Positions 23,301-27,611 of a stretch of 51,801 bases of DNA are shown here, piece after piece; the stretch's first letter is position 1; the number at the start of each line of letters is the position of its first letter. A program made the position numbers and the translations under genes. Below the pieces are notes generated by a model. It was not told where the DNA came from and made no database searches. It was given only the letters and a program-made list of their open reading frames with translations. Location: assembly GCA_029213145.1 (NCBI GenBank), contig JARGNK010000014.1, positions 15,456 through 67,256 on the forward strand, read 5' to 3'. The stretch comes from Rubripirellula sp. GTDB taxonomy: Bacteria; Planctomycetota; Planctomycetia; Pirellulales; Pirellulaceae.

Positions 23301-24161
23301 GCCGGCAGTTGAATCAAGAACGACTTGAATGGAGTTACCTGAGACAGTAACAAACGGCAATTGCCCGGGGACCAAACCTAGATCGGCACGACTGACGGAG
23401 ATCGAAGTTCCAACGCCGGTCTGGCCGCTGACCGTCGCAGTGAAACGAGCTCGCAGCGCACTATTGGTACCCAAGTCGCTCACGGCAAGTGCCGCATTCG
23501 CACCATCCAACAGAACATCGACACCGCTACCAACCGATGGACCAATCGGGGCGAGCGACGGACCACTGATCTGGTCGACTTCGATGAGGGCTGACGCCGC
23601 AGGACTGCTAGCAACAGCGGTAATCAAATCCCGTACAACCGAGGGCCGATTGGGATTGTTGTTCAGATCCAACGTAACGATTCGCCTGGCATCATCCACC
23701 GAGACGATGACCGCCTGTGAACCCGTTCCACGATCTTCACTTCGAAGACGAACTTCAATGCCGTTGCCGCGAACGCCACTTTCGGCCGAACGGAACTCTG
23801 CCAACACCGACCCGTCGGTGCCAAAGTCCGTGATACTCGAAGCTGATTCAAAGCTTCGGTTGTCACCGGCCCTCGTGATGTTGATCCCGCTTGCAAGCGT
23901 GAGCGGATCCAAATCAGAATTGTCATCAAAGCGGAAGATCAGCTCACGCGGCGAAGTGTTCAGAACTTCACCACCGCGAAGCAATGAACCTTCGCTTTGC
24001 TGGATACCGACGAGGTCGGGTCCAGCCAAGAGCTGACGTTGCTCCAGCGTTTCTGACAACAAGCGTCGGTCTTTGCGGCGACGTTTGTTACGCAGTCGGC
24101 CGATCGAATTGCGATCGCCTTTTTTGATAACGTTGCGAACACTCGGGTCACGGAGAGTCAT
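8313..24161 (-). CDS. Giant LEPR-XLL surface protein: pseudo-matrixin, PPC, beta-helix, GEVED and dockerin domains
   Basis: One uninterrupted 5282-aa frame. The ATG at 24161 has GAGG seven bases upstream; a TTG lies one codon before it. A basic leader ends in LEQRQLLAG (39-47). Residues about 630-790 resemble a matrixin-type protease, with YFNLITDEQKQRAREVLSLY before it, but the HExxHxxGxxH site is replaced by LGIGQLLGYGY (770-780), so it is probably catalytically dead. Next comes a PPC-like beta domain (DVDLYEFSLERSGSINI), then a right-handed beta-helix region starting VYVDKAYTGARSGQLG (DUF1565-like) with many GDWGGI/GDWGGV turns, a second PPC-like domain, and long beta repeats including about 65-aa modules that recur near the C-terminus. 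A GEVED domain (about 4917-5095, WFDWNGNGVFGD and SGEVEDI) and two dockerin-like repeats (about 5100-5170) follow; the first has a degenerate calcium loop (DVNASNAVTPLDAL). The last 110 residues are acidic and Ser-rich. Presumed cell-surface or matrix protein; ligand and anchoring unknown. Confidence 0.9.
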   Translation of the reverse strand: MTLRDPSVRNVIKKGDRNSIGRLRNKRRRKDRRLLSETLEQRQLLAGPDLVGIQQSEGSLLRGGEVLNTSPRELIFRFDDNSDLDPLTLASGINITRAGDNRSFESASSITDFGTDGSVLAEFRSAESGVRGNGIEVRLRSEDRGTGSQAVIVSVDDARRIVTLDLNNNPNRPSVVRDLITAVASSPAASALIEVDQISGPSLAPIGPSVGSGVDVLLDGANAALAVSDLGTNSALRARFTATVSGQTGVGTSISVSRADLGLVPGQLPFVTVSGNSIQVVLDSTAGQESTAGDLIAALNNNADSSRLLTARLEAGSESTPLLDTQFSPLVLTGATDTVVNPGYVGLGDTPHEVVFRFAETLPQDTYQIEIFGSGPLALQNLEGESFNDGVDFGTKFSLDNAPQIAAVVPAPVRRDSNGSLSPELNVIEVYLNEQVSNAEDPALYELVFTRDTVSNIDDVGFHPERVTFDSVTRIARLEFANAMSRLQDPDNPGEFLTGSARLRIGSDRAMPSAPQAIDLTQEPGDSFVTAVDSGTDPNQPGNAITFTDAINGVAGEIKSLTVNATIENPTVYGLDFPGGDEMPGVRSIRPDDPSRRDRTVPLDVWRVDGDQEDGISTIFYDFKASWRGDDPNRGLSFQPDLDQTYFNLITDEQKQRAREVLSLYSEYLGVQFVETDGVPLDDAGQPLTENRFISIAVGEIYGAGTLPIENSAVGGVTVVTRPLDDFGNTYLHDQEFLDTGNELLVMDFQDFDESIDDQTGGEFFRGAMLGIGQLLGYGYADHLPQPVTQATVSVLNPGDDNEPAFPSPSDIVNGLYLLRPESNDVDLYEFSLERSGSINIQTVAERLRSASSLDTALRLYQDIGDGKFQEIAANDDYFSNDSLIELELSAGRYVVGVSASGNTVYDPVISGSGIGGRTEGDYELRITFDADGERSIVDQSQIALDGDADGEAGGEFNFWFIPSDPIHTVYVDKAYTGARSGQLGMATNPFANIDDAIANAEQQIDDQVGDLVKKQVRIVGGGTYQIGLDNRALPLSDGATLDLPRGVQLVVDAGSTFLMRRSRIGIGSTTEASQTDRSETSIQVLGTPGNTVAFTSQSASPEAGDWGGIDIRGDIDNRDDSRVNLEEAGVFLNHIQYADIQFGGGSVAVDGPQVVVSPIELASTRPTIINSRISNSADAAIAATPDSLAETRFDEQRFQAAAPFTPDVKRVGPHIRGNEIVDNSINGLFIRIETRTGDNLEQLNVSARIDDTDIVHVLTENLAIEGNPGGPNASIDAPGATLIRSTATGVAGSVPAGLYRYRMTFVDANGYETAASEESVIVGASASGSIRLTGLPTVPAGQDLAGRRLYRAALDNNGDSGPYLQVARLNTNDVTFVDTAEAGTIPIVPNNVQIGRLDPSLVIDPGSVVKLRGSRIDVTFGGHLYAEGTELKPIVFTSLDDARYGAGGSFDTSSTVEQGTEVGPGDWGGVHIAYGAAASFDRVTLAGGGGSTRIEGGFGAFNVIEALQADLRIANSRLEINGDGRNFVNDPDDVRSDRVGRGDNTSGTIFVRASQPVVLNNEFVDNTGPVLTFDVNSFIADEVIDAGRNTGMLGRVSDLNGNSGPMISGNRIGTTRLNTVDPNDPTNRNFISNDALLQNPVVDQNGDPIFASINGLEVRGGKVATELVMDDVDIVHVVRDTIEIPNQHVLGGLRLQSDARGSLVMKFQNQDGDDPDTLNRRQAGIVAGGTLVTSEDEYIDIDDRIGGSLQIVGHPDFPVVLTALSDDTVGAGFTPNGEANVDTDNNGLPIGPDGLPIRNLTSDTSTAVTSPGIWDGITIREAASDANIAITSETEPANLGNVLVNDTNPIPSQSQFLGELAPDQSSGDNNRRLGFIVDGTIAEPSDLDVYSFIGEAGVEIWLDIDRTNSRLDTVIELIDANGFVRVLSDDSLSEAKGDTDRLIGEGGFNPTAARALNPDVIAPGSPDADFQDDYSTNPRDAGMRLVLPGSIGQRFLYHVRVRSANSDVSGDNSLIDASQLRGGLTNGAYQMQIRLGETDVFAGTQVRFSDVRFAVNGVQVIGGPTHSPIAADEFEKLAPNETLADAQRLGLYETQFDASTPTGANPLLFPRPTGADLVLDNPASPLASDRLAKSVGGILDGSTDVDWYQFTINYEQLTRDAAQLYLSTIFDLDYADGVARADTAIYVFNQARQLVLWGTDSNIADDQPPAATNSQDLVGVSDLSRGSFGTNDPFIGSAELNEGTYFIAISNQDSVPEQLGQFFDADSSNPLLRVEPLDSIDRIAEDRIGFSGGGTASDPELPILFGNDAVVPYSLDDVMLYVNTGTRLHVVNPFTGERYVPGGLGSFVGTDDNVIRDVAFRANGELFGYTDNGPQIGDDSSEYVRINTFETPGTDEVNLNTVGVMEIDTFHLQNVAPDNDQLDQESDDGVQVEGISISELFGEERGFFVGNRPIDRLGLSYFENILYRFDDATGAVDGPSYDRARFNPGAGTSPREVGQIDTEFVLNSRATQLGITNATEVNSNGIATPSLVDGDRFVLTDVTNAVTFEFDQGFTLVANGNQPVRDGDTVTIDGVLFEFNTGQSLQLSPVTPAGFLNEGTTVTVSGTDNVPVVFEFVRFGAPQGDNIPISLVNPVGTTRNIDAIAQDLASEITANVEGITSQSLGAEVFFDAAPLSLAVNGTGVTIEGSEGKNNPSAIEVRVSESTSSQSLISALAEVIRRETDIPVSDAGTQIAFPTAVSLDVDSRALTQTGEPGVDGDNIAILLLPTDTVETIGERISLAVNQASDEGKLNNVSATPNGRSLAIGNGFILNATGNLTAGGIQLGGQITGIEVVNDTMFAVSDRGELYRVGAGALLTNGNREIGTYVDTATDLVGINFEGLRAGPVSLQNGALSQLLFGITGFGDILAFNTRGELQPVFAGGRSRISTGLFGARGLDFSVVDFNMWHATGTRGDDLGHGIDPLFNNARLPFDGGTSLAFTYEDGAFGRLYPDPVERPTAEARLDGGGFERTFNVPGGTKGVIQSNSFSLEGYASDDLPMLYFNYFMETSAVDGQDALRVYVTTSEGVEHLVATNNLALESLVGDDEFDDPNPFIFPAYADAEDPFEPDDIDVDVQQLYDTNGSVNSTWRQARVPLGEFAGKSGLSLRVEFSTQGTTATTSESLRVISGAALAKSDDLQFVIDGETFVVDLAPTISFPSGQVLAELYTDPSEVAIVTIDGQDYVLDDGNRTVTAPQIAIDLLAANPGFALDELTANQIAETVSLEIQGNLPPNPEFNGFDFSDPSDDPNVARGRNDLIFEATPLPYTGGNLTIIGSGRFGTVSDPAAPPTNIDDVDLQRLEVKAGAVIEVDLQLNSNPGLTSVVRFFDGNGDVLPSITNPATNTVQLTTANDGVIYIGFSGRGNDSYDPRIPGSAEPGQVDTYQASVSITLQSAIRSDENLVEFFGAELDVAASPANLFAVTPSTGGGSDNRVSVSRFLTTSEVAFQVRRALANRFTRGDTAAIPIAGSTVRVAGFSIDDSGPFGSEDDRFQFSAGFLDAARDNDFEGVYLDDFIIGFAERGEVVTSANPIDPNANFIADGTNNFTLPVSPTQPTTSGAYQFEIRDGSEYVNSGLVTRGLGDAPAQFRTFDTNDRLTAGVTLQALPASGLLDGASFSIFDSFNQVNFEFDVADPEGNFNGLTDPNAVVIELTAEATANEVADAVINTLNSSSVQSVLDVNATRGNTTVTPASNEARDFLDSTINLYGDISFNEISPSFGEVTTFGLRGDANRDRDEQGIILIENSRFLFNQENGVTITRDATANVLSSDAQDAFPSALTYPRNLIELNTEGLIPGVVVQNNVLAFNTLAGVAIEGINGGGGALNNPVGYDQIVNNTLVGGLAEPGPDLGPQVFSGTLYERGGISFADQVVSVDLGGDVDGIFTNPLAALSSPDGFGQGPEPTDGTFTLSLGTGGEATFLFTDNFLTGNDSPAADLVIYETGASETVRVEVSRNGEDFFFVGNANGFDGMIDLDQFGFGSRERFSFVRLIDVVTPADEPTAAFGAAGADIDAIGALSTTPATQFTPGGDGIVVTQNSGPTLLNNVVANFATGVNVSLSTPGDVSRDRTVIGGTGYFNNAANANGTDDASLGLAAQIIDASEEIFVDASGLVFTPQHGATTIDSSIDSLQDRASLLTLRGAVGLPPVPIIAPSIDLNGQLRVDDPNVDTPPGVGARVFKDRGAEDRADTIGPRLSLIKPRGDDLLIDSGRVSTTGTVYNSFEIQLIDGITPADPSSGVGVDDGSVNGSLILLTRLQAGSNVTETLIEGVDYRFSYEPADNIIRLTPLAGIWLDNSVYTIEFLGNETGILQGQPGTSYLDGALTEISLPTSNPEVVNRNLTEVDTGIGISISEEALSFDFFGFQFPNIEGQKLEVFDGHAAESTVFHVTTDNANIDTILQAGEVPVRVGESATAEQIASAVAEQINLSSVKLFATAVGNRIQLRDSVVKASELFAVQGATAYFGADVIPSEELTGASIVGQSLAVFDGTSEQTFTLVTDLAQPVLGTPVLVSEAARLSEISDALATTINDSGLLVNASVNGDRLELRGQLERADAKTSLAFARSVSLNGNPLNDAFKITDFSLDVELADTVAPFADGETVTIFDGTTEQTFEFDVDGAVNAGNVAVPVPFFASPQILLAALTTEVNNSGLQVQLVASSRSFRITGLANPIGVTSATNSVIVDGFGRIGTSPGFGLSIPADGADLSPAVEDGQSFTISRGPTSVTFELDFDGVQDVPGSTLIPIFDGSLDGVANAVANSINQSQLGLVAQNVGGGDVTLTGLDTSNVSIDLRDTALTQVGLAGQSTPIPVVVPLDGSPSQIAEAFSEALAKLDVNQTLVGDRVLIEGAELIRGTSIVEDRISDEVGNQALFGELVIFIGGGYDYGDAPSPYTSTAGENGPRHLVDHDFALWRPDASNPNDRPITEDENARLPDADEDNGVELVGTLQPGFFSNFEISVFNQDGRPFSVDAWFDWNGNGVFGDLTNEVRRFSSLASFSDPDPIDPNDPAGPERNVNVVSIRVPAAAATGEIFARFRLSEEGNLGPNGDADSGEVEDIKLVVGNNPFQNPNNRWDVNASNAVTPLDALLIINSIDRNGGNIELDSSSIPADLPPFPDVNGDSRVTPRDALNVINRLGDIFAAGEGEMVGMSSGSSFMPLAGGVMASDSTYLGDLLIAESQSADLDDDSISTSQDTVSEVESSAEAVSVFDSAPVVAVDSLVDSLAEDTASIREEGENNALDQMFADF

Positions 24162-24643
24162 CAAGCAGCCTCGTATTCAGGTGCCAAGTCAATTGGCTAA
24201 AAAATGTTTACTCAGTTCCCGACATGCCACTGAATCGTCCTTCGCCAGCAGCATGTCATCTTTGAATCAGTTCTGACCGCCGCCTCGGGAAACGACGGTC
24301 AATATTTAAATCACGAAAAAGACGCGCGTCACATCGTGGATAAGGTGAAAGGAATCCAAAGTTTGGACCTGCCTCGGAGTGTAGTTAGGGCTCGCCATTA
24401 CGCAACGAAAATCGCTTGCAGTACGGGGTTTAGGTCAGTTTGAAGCGATTAAAGGGTTTCTGTGGCCCCTCGGATCCACCGCTGATCCAACTCGCGGGTT
24501 TGACTGCACCAGATCTGCAAAAGTTCCGGTCTTGCGAGGTTTGATCTGCCGTTGATACGGTCCCCATCAACAATCGATCGGCTCGGTGCCACTCGCCAGC
24601 CAGTCCACCACCCCACGGGATCAACCTGAATCATCTCGGGGGG
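24162..24643. other. Divergent intergenic region between the giant gene and the TPR lipoprotein gene
   Basis: About 480 bases that must hold the promoters of both divergent genes. I see no gene in it. There are two weak inverted repeats: TGACCG/CGGTCA (24274-24279 and 24296-24301), and GTTGAT/ATCAAC around GGTCCCC (24551-24571). The second overlaps a single-copy sequence, CGGTCCCCATCAACA, which faintly resembles the 20-bp repeat family. No strong promoter is recognisable by eye. Confidence 0.5.
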
Positions 24644-24679
24644 ATGGGCTATGCCACCCTCGTCAGGAAGACCGCTCCA

Positions 24680-25450
24680 ATGGCTGTGACGAACGCCCTT
24701 TGCCAAGCAAAACCAACAACACCCCCCCCCAAACCTGGGGCCATTATAGCCGCCTTGCTGCTACTGCTTGCAGGCGGTTGCCAATGGGCCGCAAGCAGCC
24801 AAAATACGACCGGAGCGCAGCTGTACGAGCAGGGCCAGTATTCCGCTGCGTTGCAGCAATTCCAGCAAGTCGTGGCAACTGACCCGGAAAATGCGGACGG
24901 TTATTACAATCTGGCCGCTACCAATCATCGCCTCGGTAACCAGCGTCGCGACCCCAATTTGCTGGCTCAAGCTGAATCTTTGTACAACCAATGCTTGGAC
25001 CATCAACCCAATCATGTCGAGTGCCACCGCGGGCTTGCAGTGCTACTGGTCGACACCGGCCGACCAGACCGAGCCTTCGACCTGATGAAGAACTGGGCCG
25101 CTCAGAACCCAAACTATGCCGATCCGCTGGTCGAATTGGCCCGTCTTTACGAAGAAGCCGGAAAAAGTGACGTCGCGAAAAAATACCTGGAAGATGCCGT
25201 CCAACGAGATGCGGGTAATTCCAGGGCTTGGCTGGCCTTGGGGAATCTCCGGGAGCAAAACGGTGACCTAGAACAGGCGATGAGAAACTATCAGCAAAGC
25301 CTAGCTATCAACAACATGCAGCCCGAAGTCTCCGAGCGGGTCGCGATGCTCAGTCGCCAAATCAGCGCGAATTACGAATCAGCCGTCGCTGCCGGACAAA
25401 CTCAAATTGCTACCCAGCCGAACTTTCAAAGCGGAACCATGACTCGCTAG
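24680..25450 (+). CDS. TPR-repeat lipoprotein
   Basis: 256 aa from the ATG at 24680, preceded by AGGAAG at 24664-24669; an in-frame ATG at 24644 would add 12 residues. A lipoprotein signal (AALLLLLAGGC) gives a lipidated Cys around residue 35. The rest is about five tetratricopeptide repeats covering most of the protein, for example AQLYEQGQYSAALQQF and ALGNLREQNGDLEQAMRNY. TPRs mediate protein-protein contacts, so this is probably a periplasmic or outer-membrane-facing scaffold; partners cannot be deduced. A run of nine C residues (24722-24730) lies in the N-region codons before the hydrophobic core. It is followed by a hairpin at 25505-25532. Confidence 0.85.
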   Translation: MAVTNALCQAKPTTPPPKPGAIIAALLLLLAGGCQWAASSQNTTGAQLYEQGQYSAALQQFQQVVATDPENADGYYNLAATNHRLGNQRRDPNLLAQAESLYNQCLDHQPNHVECHRGLAVLLVDTGRPDRAFDLMKNWAAQNPNYADPLVELARLYEEAGKSDVAKKYLEDAVQRDAGNSRAWLALGNLREQNGDLEQAMRNYQQSLAINNMQPEVSERVAMLSRQISANYESAVAAGQTQIATQPNFQSGTMTR

Positions 25451-25504
25451 CCGAACCTGCCATAGCATTGAAAGCCTACCCATTCGCTCTCCAGCATCCT
25501 CCAA

Positions 25505-25532
25505 TCGCCCGTTTCCTCCACTCGACGGGCGA
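25505..25532 (+). terminator. Hairpin after the TPR gene, possible terminator
   Basis: TCGCCCGT (25505-25512) and ACGGGCGA (25525-25532) form a perfect 8-bp stem with a 12-base loop, 55 bases after the TPR stop codon. No T-run follows, so its role as a terminator is tentative. Confidence 0.4.
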
Positions 25533-25584
25533 ATCGACCGAATTTCGATTTCATCCAGATTTCTCGCTTGTTCAGAAGCAAATA

Positions 25585-25601
25585 CGGCTGGTAACCAGCC
25601 G
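25585..25601. promoter_or_regulatory. 17-base palindrome upstream of glyQS
   Basis: CGGCTGGT-A-ACCAGCCG is a perfect inverted repeat of 8-bp arms around one base. It could be an operator for a dimeric regulator or a compact RNA hairpin. It lies about 250 bases before the glyQS start, with CCAGCTGG at 25615-25622 repeating the core. Regulator unknown. Confidence 0.35.
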
Positions 25602-25851
25602 AGGAGGATGAAAACCAGCTGGAATGATGAAAGCTGGGATCCTAAAAATTGAGAACGCGATCCCCGACGAACGCCACTGCATCAGCCCCCTGATTGACGC
25701 ACACCCAATGAGGTAAATCCCGCAGAAGTCCCCCCGACTACGGGAAAAGCGACCAAACCAGTACATTCTCGGTCGACGAGGGGCCAATTTCACAGCCGAA
25801 TGCCCTCCTTACCAATCCCAGCCCTCTCTCACCGCCAAACGCCATTTAGTC

Positions 25852-27477
25852 ATGAAATCGATGGAAAAAATCGTGTCGCTTTGCAAGCGACGGGGCTTTC
25901 TGTTTCAGTCCAGCGAGATTTACGGAGGCGTCCAGGGTTTCTGGGACTACGGCCCGCTGGGGGTCGAACTGAAGCGTAATCTCAAAGAAGCTTGGTGGAA
26001 CGACATGTTGACCAGTCACAACGAACTGGTGACATCTGCGGATACTCCCAGCACCTATGAAATGGTGGGGCTCGACTCCACCATCATCATGCACCCACAA
26101 GTTTGGAAATGCAGCGGACATTTTGACCTCTTTCACGATCACATGATCGACTGCCCAGAAGCCAAACGACGCTACCGGTTCGATCAGGTTCGTGGTCGCT
26201 GGGTTGAATACCAAGACAAGAAAATTTTCGTCGCCACGATGGCCGAGGCGGCAGAGGAAGCGGACGACGTGCGCCGACGCGGGATGAAGTTTTTCAAACT
26301 GCGTAACAAAGATGCGGACAAAATGACGCTGGGTTCCGAATCGATAACTCTCGATCAACTCGATTCGACAACCGATGTCCTTGGTCCAGATGCCAAGAGC
26401 CTCGACACGCTGACCGAACCTCGAGAATTCAACTTGATGTTCAAAACCACCTTGGGTGCGTTGGGGGGCGAAGACGACGTGACGTTTTTGCGTCCGGAAA
26501 CGGCACAAGGCATCTTCGTGAATTTCAAAAATGTGCTCGATAGCAGTCGTGTTCGGGTCCCCTTCGGAATCGGGCAAGTGGGCAAAAGTTTCCGCAATGA
26601 AATCACGCCTCGGAACTTTACTTTTCGATCGAGAGAATTCGAACAGATGGAAATCGAGTTCTTCTGCCACCCCGACCAATCACAAGATTGGTATCGCTTC
26701 TGGCGAGATCGCCGATTGGCTTGGTACACATCGCTAGGGCTGTCGAGCGAATCGTTGATAATGCGAGAGCATCACACGGAAGAATTAGCTCACTACAGCA
26801 TCGGAACTGCCGACATCGAGTATGCGTTTCCGTTTTTACCCGAGGGAGAGTATGGCGAACTCGAAGGAATTGCCCATCGCGGGGACTTTGATCTTCGTAG
26901 CCATATGGAGGGCAAACTGGACCCACAGACACCCAAAGGCCAACGGATGGAAGTCGAATTGGGTGCAGATGGCAAACCAAAACATCGAGGCAGCGGAAAA
27001 GACCTGAGCTACCGTGATGAACTGACCGGGGAACGGTACATTCCTCATGTGATTGAACCATCTGCTGGCGCCGACCGAGGCGCCCTTGCATTTATCTGCG
27101 AAGCCTACAGCGAGGACGAAGCCCCCGATGAAAAAGGGAAGATGCAGACCCGAACGGTGATGAAGTTGAATCCCCGCTTAGCGCCGATCAAAGCGGCAGT
27201 CTTTCCGCTGGTTAAAAAAGACGGGATGCCTGAAGTCGCGAAGGATATTTACGGCGAACTCAAAAAGCACATGAACGTCTTCTACGATGAAAAGGGAGCC
27301 GTCGGCAGAAGATACCGCCGCCAGGATGAAGCCGGGACGCCATATTGCATCACCGTGGACACTGAGTCCCTCAGCGAGAAAACCGTGACGGTTCGAGACC
27401 GTGACAGCTTGCAGCAGTCACGCGTGCGTATTGACGACTTGGTTGCTGAGATTACACAGCGAATTGAGTCTCACTGA
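25852..27477 (+). CDS. glyQS: Glycine--tRNA ligase (single-chain, class II)
   Basis: 541 aa, cytoplasmic; charges tRNA-Gly with glycine using ATP. The N-terminus (SLCKRRGFLFQSSEIYGG, then FWDYGPLG) is typical of the homodimeric eukaryal/archaeal-type GlyRS rather than the bacterial alpha2beta2 enzyme. Class II motif 2 is visible around 243-265 (FRNEITPRNFTFRSREFEQ) and motif 3 around 398-410 (PHVIEPSAGADRG; family consensus GVDR, here GADR). RPETAQGIF precedes motif 2, and the C-terminal anticodon-binding domain follows (LAPIKAAVFPLVKK). The length is slightly above the usual 460-500 aa. The ATG at 25852 has no clear Shine-Dalgarno; another ATG is three codons in. Single-gene unit, convergent with the photolyase fusion gene. 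Confidence 0.96.
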   Translation: MKSMEKIVSLCKRRGFLFQSSEIYGGVQGFWDYGPLGVELKRNLKEAWWNDMLTSHNELVTSADTPSTYEMVGLDSTIIMHPQVWKCSGHFDLFHDHMIDCPEAKRRYRFDQVRGRWVEYQDKKIFVATMAEAAEEADDVRRRGMKFFKLRNKDADKMTLGSESITLDQLDSTTDVLGPDAKSLDTLTEPREFNLMFKTTLGALGGEDDVTFLRPETAQGIFVNFKNVLDSSRVRVPFGIGQVGKSFRNEITPRNFTFRSREFEQMEIEFFCHPDQSQDWYRFWRDRRLAWYTSLGLSSESLIMREHHTEELAHYSIGTADIEYAFPFLPEGEYGELEGIAHRGDFDLRSHMEGKLDPQTPKGQRMEVELGADGKPKHRGSGKDLSYRDELTGERYIPHVIEPSAGADRGALAFICEAYSEDEAPDEKGKMQTRTVMKLNPRLAPIKAAVFPLVKKDGMPEVAKDIYGELKKHMNVFYDEKGAVGRRYRRQDEAGTPYCITVDTESLSEKTVTVRDRDSLQQSRVRIDDLVAEITQRIESH

Positions 27478-27611
27478 TCAAGGTGAGCAACGGTAGCGAA
27501 TAAAACCGCGAGCGCGACGCAGCCTATCTGACTAACGCCGCGACCCGAATGGGATTGGCATGGGGGCGGTTTGCTTTGACAGGTCAAAACGTCGTCTGAT
27601 CGAATCTTCGG

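Larger units (their letters stand above)
25451..25851. other. Intergenic region upstream of glyQS
   Basis: 401 bases without a convincing gene. It contains an 8-bp-stem hairpin (25505-25532), a near-perfect 17-base palindrome (25585-25601) and a second short palindrome CCAGCTGG (25615-25622). The glycyl-tRNA synthetase promoter should lie here. A 14-codon ORF after GAGGAGG (25608-25652) was considered and not called. Confidence 0.5.

Noticed and set aside
8313..24161. Many antisense and out-of-phase frames of 60-270 codons across the giant gene (for example 18897-19706 and 23329-24036 on the plus strand).
   Set aside because: They lack domain patterns, are Ser/Pro/Arg-rich as expected of shadow frames, and lie opposite a continuous frame with clear domain structure.
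24449..24706. 85-codon minus-strand frame between the giant and TPR genes.
   Set aside because: It overlaps the TPR gene start antisense, has no recognisable features and lies in the expected divergent promoter region.
25608..25652. 14-codon leader peptide with two Trp codons after GAGGAGG upstream of glyQS.
   Set aside because: The Shine-Dalgarno-like sequence directly abuts the ATG, leaving no proper spacing; Trp codons make no sense for a glycine enzyme, and no attenuator follows.
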